Assembly: GCA_030248065.1 (NCBI GenBank)
Contig: JASAMV010002918.1
Location: 1 to 64,000, forward strand
DNA length: 64,000 bases
Direction of reading: 5' to 3'
From: Rhynchonema sp. JSB1_4
Taxonomy: Eukaryota; Nematoda; Chromadorea; Monhysterida; Xyalidae
Positions 46,201-58,200 of this stretch are shown here, in pieces; within the stretch, counting starts at the first letter, position 1; the number at the start of each line of letters is the position of its first letter. Below the pieces are notes generated by a model, which was not told the origin of the DNA, did no database searches, and worked only from the letters and a program-made list of their open reading frames with translations. Position numbers and translations under genes: made by a program.

Positions 46201-49200
46201 AGGGTTGTGACGGATTAAAAAACATTCTTTCTTTAACCTTTTTTTTAAGAAAAATAACTTTTACGACTCACGCGACGACACAACAGTTGGCTGCGCGGGG
46301 TCGTTCACCAGTTCCAGTCGCTCACTACCACCCGTCCTGGTGATGGTGCAGTTCTTGTGTCTCAGCGTCGAACGACGTGTCACCTTTTCGTGCGACACGA
46401 CTTGTCCGCGATGTCGAAAATGCGTCGCACAACCGTCGAAACAATCGGCGCGGTCGGCAACTGCGTTACGCACGCAGCCACCGACAAATAGCTCTGCAAC
46501 GCAAAGATTGCCATTGTATAGGTATGTATGTTTGTACTATACGTTCCTACTAATGTACAGCACAGTCTATGCACATTCGCTACACGTGAGAATCTCTGTG
46601 TGAACATTTGCTTTGGAACGAACGTGAAAGTTCATGGTATGATGCACGCACCGCGAGCGGCATGAAGTTTGAGGGGCATACAAGCAATCCAGGGTCGTCG
46701 TATAAAGCAAAGCAGATTTGGCTTGGGCGCCAAATTTCGTCACACAGTGTTGGCGCACAAACAAAACCAAAAAAAATCCGTAAAGCACGCGTTTTACGCT
46801 GGTTTCACGGCGTTCACTCACACACTGTCGTACAATAGAACCATTATGTATTATAACCATATGCTTTTCGCTTCGCCCAGTTGAACTGCCATTATCGTCA
46901 TAGCTAGACTTCAGTTTACAACTCAAACGTCGACAAGAACGCATATATGTAGATGGCAATTGGTTTCGGTGCAACGCCTGTCTTTTTTACGATGTTGCCC
47001 AACCCTCTACAACCATTCAACTGCATCGCGTGTTCCCTCAATCGAGTCCCATTCGCTCGATCAATTCGTCCATCGACAGCTACGGTCAGCTGTGTTGAAT
47101 CTGGTGTGATCTGCATTGAATGCCAACGACCATCATTCACCAAACGACGACTGCGAACAACATCCGTGCCGCATTCAACCTGCGTATTCACACAGTGCAT
47201 TATGGAGAATTCTTCATGGTGGGTGTTCGAAAACGCCAGGTCTGTTCGTCTCATTTGAGAGAGCATAGAGTGGAATGTCACTATTATTCTTTACAATTAC
47301 ACTATACTCATTATTTTACACATTGGCCGCTCTCTGACAAAAGCAAAAAGCAAAAACTTGAATAAAAGCAAAAAGTCATCATGACTTTTTATGCCCAAAA
47401 CCAGGCTGCACAAACCCGAAAATCAAAAATTACACAGGTCTCTGGAACACGCTAAAATGTTTGCTGCTTGTGCGCGCTTGCTTTTTGCTTTTGCTCTCTG
47501 ACAAAAGCAAAAAGTCAACTTTTTGCTTTTGCAGCGGCCTAACCGCGCGCAGTTCTGAAACATGGCGCACATAGCTTCCTGGCTGGCTGACAAGCTGCGT
47601 GCGTGCGTCTGTTGCTCGAATGTTTCAAAAGTTGGTTTTCGGGTTTAGACCTGGACATTAACCATGGGGCGTACATACTTCACCGTATGGCAGCGAACTG
47701 GGAAATTCACTATTGCCGAGAATAATCGCATTCCACCAGCCCCAACCGACCACAATCATTTCCATATCGTCAAACTTGACCGTGCACGATTGCATTGGAT
47801 TGGTTGTGCTGACGTGCAACATCACACCCAGAGATGCGTCAACGCGGAAAACGAACGATAACCAGGGGCGTGATTGGGACTGGCTGGGTAGCGCTGATTG
47901 GTTGTTGTTGCTGTCAACGGTTGACGATGGTTTGACATCTGAAAGGATTGCGCGATGGTTATGTCCCGGGACGGGTCCTGCTGGTCAATAACAGCAGTGT
48001 ACCAACTTTGCTGGCATAGACTTGACACGGATTCGGGCAAACTTTGGTTGAGCTGTATTTAGCGACGAGTTGGTGCGGGGAACAACTATTAAGGTGGAAT
48101 TATAGGGGGGAAAGGCAACCCCCGCCACAACCCCAACAAAAAACCCCCCCCACCCCCACCACCCCACACCTTTACGCATGCCCCTTGCAGACCCACCCGA
48201 ATCCAATCAACTGCCTTATGTTTATGTGCACAATACTTGACGCGAGCACGCACCAGCGTTGAAAAGTCGCCGCGTATTTGTCACAGACTATACACATTGT
48301 TCATGTATGTATATGTATAGTCCGTCCATCGGCTCATGGCACTTTGTGTTGCTGCTGGCTGGCTTGTTCCCTTCCTCCACGTTCTAATGACAAAGAAATT
48401 GAGTAACCGATTTAGCAAAAAAACTGAAAAAACGATAGAGTATGTCGAAAAAGAATTAATTCGAACAAATTTAATTGTGTAAAAAGCTTTTTGACATTGA
48501 CAAAGCAAGGTGCAACAGTTTTCATCATTGTATTCGTTCACCACATGAGAAAAGTTTGTTCTTCAGTGTTTCAGCCAAGAAGTGCATCCGATTGTTTTGC
48601 TACAGAGCTGAAGTCATGTTTGTGACTAATCTGTGCCTTCGGGACAACTATGTCAAGTTAATCCATGAATAAAACATGTCAGTTTCAAAAAAAATCATAT
48701 TTGGGGCGCAAAAATCATTTTTTTGGAAACTCAATTTCTCTTTCATTAAAACATGGAGGAGGGGAACACCCTAGCCAGCAGCATCCAAAAGTGTCAGGAG
48801 CTGATGGATGGACTATACGTTAACATACACGAAACCGACAGCCAGCAATGACTGTCGAGCCCGTTGAGAGTGGTTTTGCTGAGCACAAATCATTCTCAGT
48901 GTTGTTCTATTGCTGTTTGCATCAACGTTGTTCTTCGACTTTCCATATCGTCGTGCAACATTACATACCAGAGAGCTGCAGTTTGCAGCCCGACTTCCCA
49001 CGGGTGTGGCCCGGTGTGTTCTTCAGATTAACTGCGATTACAGGGTTGATCCAAGGAAAGGTTGATTCTTGAGACCGCTGGGTATGGCGGGTGTGCCCCA
49101 TTGTGCCACACCAGTGCGTGCCTTAGTGGTCTGTAGCCTGACTTTGAGTCGGGCCTGCTCTGATGTGCAGGCAGCGGGGTACTGTAGCTCGCTAGTGATG

Positions 49201-52200
49201 AGTATTCACGACGGTCGGAATTCTGAGAGCTGTGCCAGTTGGTGTGACTGGCAGTGGAACTTCTACTGTTTTTGTTGTTCTGTGTGAATCGTTCAAATGT
49301 CATTGATATCAACCACAGCATCGCTAATCAGTCGTCAAAATGTTCTTCTGTGACACCTCAACGCTTTTTAGGGAGAGGGGCCATTTGGGTAAGTATCAGG
49401 GGAAGCCAGGATTGGACCGTACCACGACTCACACAAACATGGTGTGCGTGTGTTTTTCTCTGTTTATCAGCCTTCAGGGGGCCTATATCCCATATCCATT
49501 TTAATATTAGTGAAATCTAATTAGCAAACAAATGTGGGCTTTGGCTATGTCTATATAAAATTAAGTCAATAAGAATGCGGATCACTGGATCACATTGCGT
49601 TAACAACGACTTGTTTACAAAGTTCTTGCCCACCGGTGCAGAAACAATCACACCATCGTCGGTGGAATTAAGGTGCGCTTGACGAGCGAGAAACAAAAAA
49701 ATGGAAAAGTTTGTGAAACGATGTCGTCGTTGTCGGCTCATTATCGGACTTTGCCGTTATCCTACAACGTAACGAACGGCTGAAAATATACTTCGTCTGG
49801 TGATGACGTTTCTCGTCGCAAAGTCTGGGTGATGTTGCACACATAGTACGGATGCAACATTTATTTCATTTTGAAACCAATTTTTGCCCATGCAGAGCAG
49901 AGCAGGAGTACGGCAGTGTATCTTGCAGTGCAGGACAGAACCGCATGATGTGATTGCGGTCTCGCGAGACACAATCGATTAATAGGTCATGCGTAGATTC
50001 GGCGTTGCAACACAGCACCGGATCGGACCGACTATCAAGTTTTTATTTCGCTCTAAATGAAATATGTATAGTCCAACCACAAGCTCATGAGACGCCTGTT
50101 GCCCGTGTGTCGATACATTCCACCACAAGCTCATGAGACGCCTGTTCCCCGTGTGTCGATACATTTCGAAAACAAACGAAAGACTAATTGGGCGTGTGTA
50201 TGTATTGGATGCATTGGCGCAGTTTCTCTTTCTTTTGATTTCGAAATGTTTCGAAACAGTTGGAACCAGCGTCGCATGAGCTCGTGGTTGGACAATACAT
50301 ACTGTATGGTATATACGTAATTAAACTATGCCCTCATTTTCTCCCCTCATTATCGCTCCCGAGGAGTCGCAGTCATATCCTACGGTAGCCATAACAGTTG
50401 AACCCAAATTTCGTTGCAATCCACCGTCGCTGTTTGTACGCTTGCTGTTGTACAATCTGCCGAATAACAGAAAAAAGTGTCTCAAATCATGAATTTGTGG
50501 ATCGCGCTCGTTTTGTTCGTGGCGGTGGTCGATTGCGCCAATGTCAAACAGGTGCCCAATGACGAAGCGATCGCAGCGTACATGCGCCGACTGCAACACG
50601 TGTTCGCCCGTGTGCATGCCTATGGTGAGCGAATAGCCGGTTACTACCTAGGGTACGGTAGGTATATACTTCTGGAGCCCGATTTATTGGGGCCCGACCA
50701 GGTGTAGCACGGGCCGACTGGACTTTGGGCCTAGCTAATGTTTGAGCTTAGTTCAAGTTCTGGTTTATCCAGGCAGCACAAAACGCATCATACAAGTTAC
50801 AACGCGACGACGTATGTAAGCATGTGCATTATGTAATAACTAGCAGCCTGCTGAAAAGCTTGATAACTACAGGCATGGAAATCTAGTAGATGATGGTCAA
50901 AGTTCGTTTTGAGGGGGAGAAACTGTACCTTGGGGCGAAAAACGGGGAGATACCGGGATACTGTACCCAGGCTTCTGGGGAGGACTTTGTCTTTGGCTTT
51001 TGCAAGTTTGGGGATAGAGCAGCGCAGTTGATCGGTGGTCTGTTACAGAACATCGTGTTTGAGTTCAAACACATCGACTGCACAGCTGAGTTTTTCGAAG
51101 CACTGGCTTCCCCAGTGCGCGTACGTGTCGCGTTGCGATTAGCGTGTTGCGTTAGCGTCACGCTTTCGCACGCTTTTCACTCACAATGGAATAGAAAAAG
51201 CGAGCGCGCGCGCTTACACCGCGCTCGCGCCAACGCGCTAAAACGCTAATCAGCAAAACGCGTTTGCACTCACAATGGAAATTTAATCCGGGCATATGTA
51301 GTTCAGTGCAGAATTTTTTGTTTCGTTTCATTGAATTGTATTGCTTGTCTACTTTTTTGTGTCGCCAACACACGAATTGTCATGTTTTGCATTTTTTTTC
51401 TGACAGATCGGATTACAGTTTTCAACAACGAACAAGGACAGGCTATAATGTGACATCATACAGAATGACTTGAAAACAGGCAGAGATGAGTAACAAAGAT
51501 CACAATTTCATCAGTCCGAGTCCGATTCTGAATTCGAGCTGGAATCTGAGCTGACCAAATCATAAGCAAATCATGTATGAAGCACAGTTTCTTGAAACAT
51601 CGGACAACAGCGGCAGCCGTCCACAATCATCGGCGAGCACCAGTTCGGCCACGGTGCCGGATTCGGCAAGCAAAGAATACCAGTACTTGCAACCCATGAC
51701 AAAACCTGACTAATTTTGCTTGTCTGACTGGATTGCATTTTGTGCTGTTGTAGTGACCAAAACTTCACGTCGTCTGTCGCCACCCGGCATGTGTATAATT
51801 TGATGCGTTTATGTGCAACTGTTGTTGATGTGCATATTGCTGTTCATCAGAAATGAAATTATTATCATACGTACTGTACAAAATGGAGATTGAAGTCATG
51901 AGAGAGAGTTTATTGTAAATTCTCGTAATCGAGTTTCATGCAAACATTTCGGTTTGACTTTTCTACGATTTGATAGTCACGTTGTAATCACAGAGCAAGC
52001 ACAGTGCACGGATCCGGGAAACGTTCTGTTTTTGTCTTCCTTTGATAATGCAAAGCAAGCACATGTGCACACCTCTTCTTCACAAGAGACGGGCAATACC
52101 ACACAAAAATGCAACAAAAATGTTTCGCAGCACTTCCCCATGTGTATATTATTTTAAAAAATTATAAACTATATGCACCCCCGGTGCTGACGCGCAAAAA

Positions 52201-55200
52201 AATTAGAACCAGCTCTAATCACGAAAAGCGCGTTAGCGTGCACGCTAACGCGCCAACGCGCTAATCAGCTTTGCATTGTGAGTGCAAAAGCGCTTGCGTC
52301 AGCGCTTAGCGTGCCAGAAAACTTGGTCGCACGCTAACGCGCTAACGCGCTAATCAGCTTTTTCATTGTAGTGCAAAGCGGCGCATCTCCCACCCACACC
52401 ACGCCTGCACTGGCTTTGTTCGTTCAGTTATGTAGACTTGAGCAACCATTCTGTCTGGCACACAAAAACCTTTTTGGAAAAATAACGTCACATATACATT
52501 GTATGTATATTTAACTTTCAGACGTGGATCCGGCCACCCACCAAGTGATGACCGATGCAGAAAAGGAACGCATTGTAAAGGAAACGATGACGAATTACGA
52601 AAAGTATTACCAGGAAAAGTATAATAGTGGGGAGGATTGAGCAGTTATTGGTTGTTGGGTATAAATCAATAGCAGTGCAGCGGATACGGTATGCACTAGT
52701 GCAGGTCTTTCGGCTAAGAAGCACAGTGTTACATCCATATTTATACTACAATTTTTTACTTGTTGCTCATCTTTTATCTCGAGTATTTTCAACACGATAA
52801 TTTTGTCATGGTACGCGTGTGCGTTAGATAGTTTTTTCTTTAAAAAAAGACAAACTGTTTTATCACATGTTTGTGTAATGTCTTGCTTGTATCTTTCTTA
52901 ACAATCCCCCGCCGTTTGCACTATACGCAGCGCTCAGCTACATATTTCGCAGTTGTATTGGTGTTCGGCCCGGTCATGTGTGTTTTACGCAAGGTTCAAA
53001 CGGGATCCCGATCCCAATCCCGAAGTTCGGGAACACGCAGGGTTTTTTGATCCCGACTACGAAAACTTCAAAATAAATTCCGATCCCGCTAACGGTTCCG
53101 AACTCTAATCCCGATCTCGATCTGGAGAGCTTTCGGGAACAGAATGCTTTCGCCAGCCGTCAATTTTTTCGCTGCTTTGCACTGAAAAGTATTCATTTAT
53201 TCATCAGGTGCCATGTTTAGACAAAAGACTTAATTTTTACACCAGTTTCATTAACAAAGGACCTTCAACTAATTTCGATCCATTAAATTTGAAGAAGAGC
53301 CACAAAATCATCGGTTCTTTCTTACATGACTATAAAAATATTTGCTCTGATCCAGATCCCGAACTTTTGGCTAATCACGATCCCGAACTCTTTTCCAGTC
53401 CAGATCCTAAGAATCCCGATCCCGAAAATTTATGGAGTTGGTCCCCCCGATCCCGAACTTGCGATCGCGTATGAATCCTAGTAAAGTCATACTTATAACA
53501 TGCACAGTGTGCAATCAGCACGCAACACACGCTGGACCTGCTGCTGGCTGATATTGCACACAGGGATTAATCCGTCGCCCTTGAGGGTACTTTTGAGACA
53601 CCCTGTATACGGTATTACGGTGTATCCCTTGTTACGGTGTTACGATTTATCCCTTGTGGCTTGTTACTTTCCATGCTTACTGCAAAATAAAGACGAATGC
53701 ATGCTAATTGGCACCGATATGATATCTGTTGTAATACAAGCAGGGTTGAGCACAAAAGTTTTTTCCAAAATTCGTTTTTTAAGAAACGCCCAGATTCCCA
53801 AAACAAGCTCCAAAAAGTTTGAAAACGTGCGTTTAGGGAAGAATGAATGGCTGCTAAATAGAGAGATTCTGTCGTCATAGAGGAAAATATAAACGTATTT
53901 CATCCATTTTGCCAGCGGGTTGCAAACACTGCGATTTGGCTCACATGATATCACCAAATTTATGATATGATATCACCAAGTTTATGTGCACAATACTTGA
54001 CGCGAGCACGCACCAGCGTTGAAAAGTCGCCGCGTATTTGTCACAGACTATACACATTGTTCATGTATGTATATGTATAGTCCGTCCATCGGCTCATGGC
54101 ACTTTGTGTTGCTGCTGGCTGGCTTGTTCCCTTCCTCCACGTTCTAATGACAAAGAAATTGAGTAACCGATTTAGCAAAAAAACTGAAAAAACGATAGAG
54201 TGTGTCGAAAAAGAATTAATTCGAACAAATTTAATTGTGTAAAAAGCTTTTTGACATTGACAAAGCAAGGTGCAACAGTTTTCATCATTGTATTCGTTCA
54301 CCACATGAGAAAAGTTTGTTCTTCAGTGTTTCAGCCAAAAAGTGCATTCGATTGTATTGAACCAAGTTTTGCTACAGAGCTGAAGTCATGTTTGTGACTG
54401 ATCTGTGCCTTCGGGACAACTACATATGTCAAGTTAATCCATGAATAAAACACGTCAGTTTAAAAAAAATCATATTTTGGGCGCAAAAATCATTTTTTTG
54501 GAAACTCAATTTCTCTTTCATTAAAACGTGGAGGAGGGGAACACCCTAGCCAGCAGCATCCAAAAGTGTCATGAGCTGATGGATGGACTATACGTTAACA
54601 TACACGAAACCGACAGCCAGCAATGACTGTCGAGCCCGTTGAGAGTGGTTTTGCTGAGCACAAATCATTCTCAGTGTTGTTCTACTGCTGTTTGCATCAA
54701 CGTTGTTCTTCGACTTTCCATATCGTCGTGCAACATTACATACCAGGGAGCTACAGTTTGCAGCCCGACTTCCCACGGGTGTGGCCAAGTATCCCGGTGT
54801 GTTCTTCAGATTAACTGCGATTACAGGGTTGATCCAAGGAAAGGTTGCTTCTTGAGACCGCTGGGTATGGCGGGTGTGCCCCATTGTGCCACACCAGTGC
54901 GTGCCTTAGTGGTCTGTAGCCTGACTTTGAGTGTCGGGCCTGCTCTGATGTGCAGGCAGCGGGGTACTGTAGCTCGCTGTTTGAATCGTTCAAATGTCAT
55001 TGATATCAACCACAGCATCGCTAATCAGTCGTCAAAATGTTCTTCTGTGACACCTCAACGCTTTTTAGGGAGAGGGGCCATTTGGGTAAGTATCAGGGGA
55101 AGCCAGGATTGGACCGTACCGCGACTCACACAAACATGGTGTGCGTGTGTTTTTCTCTGTTTATCAGCCTTCAGGGGGCCTATATCCCATATCCATTTTA

Positions 55201-58200
55201 ATATTAGTGAAATCTAATTAGCAAACAAATGTGGGCTTTGGCTATGTCTATATAAAATTAAGTCAATAAGAATGCGGATCACTGGATCACACATTGCGTC
55301 AACGACTTGTTATACAAAATTCTTGCCCACCGGTGCAGAAAAAATCACACCATCGTCGGTGGAATTAAGGTGCGCTTGACGAGCGAGAAACAAAAAAATG
55401 AAAAAGTTTGTGAAACGATGTCGTCGTTGTCGGCTCATTATCGGACTTTGCCGTTATCCTACAACGTAACGAACGGCTGAAAATATACTTCGTGTGGTGA
55501 CGTTTATCGGCGCAAAGTCTGGGTGATGTTGCACACATATGTACGGATGCAACATTTATTTCATTTTGAAACCAATTTTTGCCCATGCAGAGCAGAGCAG
55601 GAGTACGGCAGTGTATCTTGCAGTGCAGGACAGAACCGCATGATGTGACAGCAGTCTTGCGAGACACAATCGATTAATCGGTGTCATGCGTAGATTCGGC
55701 GTTGCAACACAGCACCGGATCGGACCGACTATCAAGTTTTTATTTCGCTCTAAATGAAATATGTATAGTCCCACCACAAGCTCATGAGACGCCTGTTGCC
55801 CGTGTGTCGATACATTTCGAAAACAAACGAAAGACTAATTGGGCGTGTGTATGTATTGGATGCATTGGCGCAGTTTCTCTTTCTTTTAATTTCGAAATGT
55901 TTCGAAACAGTTGGAACCAGACGTCGCATGAGCTCGTGGTTGGACAATACATACTGTATGGTATATACGTAATTAAACTATGCCCTCATTTTCTCCCCTC
56001 ATTATCGCTCCCGAGGAGTCGCAGTCATATCCTACGGTAGCCATAACAGTTGAACACAAATTTCGTTGCAATCCACCGTCGCTGTTTGTACGCTTGCTGT
56101 TGTACAATCTGCCGAATAACAGAAAAAAGTGTCTCAAATCATGAATTTGTGGATCGCGCTCGTTTTGTTCGTGGCGGTGGTCGATTGCGCCAATGTCAAA
56201 CAGGTGACCGATGACGAAGCGATCGCAGCGTACATGCGCCGACTGCAACATGTGTTCGCGCGTGTGCATGCCTATGGTGAGCGAATAGCCGGTTACTACC
56301 TAGGGTACGGTAGGTATATACTTCTGGAGCCCGATTTATTGGGGCCCGACCAGGTGTAGCACGGGCCGACTGGACTTTGGGCCTAGCTACATAATGTTTG
56401 AGCTTAGTTCAAGTTCTGGTTTATCCAGGCAGCACAAAACGCATCATACAAGTTACAACGCGACGACGTATGTAAGCATGTGCATTATGTAATAACTAGC
56501 AGCCTGCTGAAAAGCTTGATAACTACAGACATGGAAATCTAGTAGATGATGGTCAAAGTTCGTTTTGAGGGGGAGAAACTGTACTGTACTATGTATACAT
56601 ACATACAGTATCTATGTACAAGTTGCAGTTCATCATAATACACCAGCACTAATTTCAATGAAGGCATGTTCAGCAATAATGTACCATATGTTGTGCAATA
56701 GGTATCACAGAAACCATGGAATGCTGATACCTGGCCGCAAATATCACGCTTTTGGCTGCTGTGAGAAGCACAAGTTGAGCAGACCGTCATATACGCTTCA
56801 GTCAAACCCCGTGATAAGGGACCAAGAAAAAGCAAATTTCGACTGAAATACACAACTACTACGTCTCATTTCTATCCCACCTCCACCTTTACATTGTAAA
56901 AGAAGTGAAATTTCGTGGCGTCAGCCGTTTTTTATAGCGAAAGTTTCTCCTTGATGTGACACATTTGCCGGGCAGGACCATGTTTTATCGGCATGGGAGA
57001 CTGATTTAGATTTAGATAAGGTCTCATGTTTAGATCTGTATAATTTTAGAAGGTTAAATGAGTTTGTCACAACATGCAGTCCATGAAGCAAACAGCCGCG
57101 TGACCCTAAAAAGTGGTGAACCTGATATTCATACAGCTCTTCATTCTCTTTGTTGTGCGCAAACATGCATGTCCGGGCAACGGCAGAGCCCACATCATAA
57201 GATCTCTTGCATGCACATGCAATGTCACCAACAGGTACCGGCTGTGAGTTTGGCTGGGGAACTTTTCATCGATTTGCCACCGATAGGCGTGATAACAGAT
57301 GTTGCTATAAACCTATACTTATGTGTGCATGTACTGTACATACATACATTCTTATTCTGTCTGTTTTTATTTGTTCTTCATTCTGAGTCACACTAGGTTC
57401 ACACTGACGATGACACTCTGACAATACCGTACGAAGGATGATTCTGTTATCATGCTCATTAGTGCACAATGGCATGCAAACTGTAGCCAACCCAAACTAC
57501 ATACAGTAAGTGTTAACAATACAACAATAACAAAAGCAATATCGTATCATAAAACCAGCTCGTATGTGTTTTTGCACTGACGATTATCTGGTGCATCGTC
57601 CTTCTGTGAAACAGGTAAAAACGGGCCACCAGAAACCCGCAGCATTATTACACGCGGGTTGACCGGATTATTTCGGAAAAAATAAGCATGAGCAGCTGCG
57701 TACACGCAGCAAAACTGAAGTCACATGACCCTGAAGTTTGAATAACTGCCGGGCACGAGTTTTACCAGTGTCCAGTACAATATACAGTTGCCTGTTTACA
57801 CGTTGCCCTTGGTTACAGTTGCACCCCACACGCGCAGACATGAAGTGTTCTGCTTGGGTACGGTAGCAGAGGTGAGACAACACTTCATGGCATGAACTGT
57901 TGTCTCACATGAGGTATTTCAGACTTCACATGAAGTGTTGACTCGCATGAACTTTCTTCTCACATGAAGTATTGACACGGAATGAAGTGTTGTCCTCGGA
58001 CCGTTTTGAGGGGGAGAAACTGTACCTTGGGGAGAAAAACGGGGAGATACCGGGATACTGCACCCAGGCTTTTGGGGAGGACTTTGTCTTTGGCTTTTGC
58101 AAGTTTGGGGATAGAGCAGCGCAGTTGATCGGGGGTCTGTTACAGAACATCGTGTTTGAGTTCAAACACATCGACTGCACAGCTGAGTTTTTCGAAGCAC

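Larger units (their letters stand above)
48221..53960 (+). repeat. Tandem segmental duplication, copy A
   Basis: It begins TTTATGTGCACAATACTTG and ends ATATCACCAAATTT. The same order of elements and high identity are seen at 53981-59763. Copy A contains TIR family II copy 2, a 230-bp TIR family III element, the two-exon secreted-protein gene, and a private insertion at 51110-52406. It also keeps about 80 bp near 49190-49280 that copy B lacks. Confidence 0.95.

Noticed and set aside
54639..55217. Plus-strand frame of 192 codons in duplication copy B
   Set aside because: The same region in copy A (48864-49520) is broken by indels, and the frame crosses repeat-like sequence.
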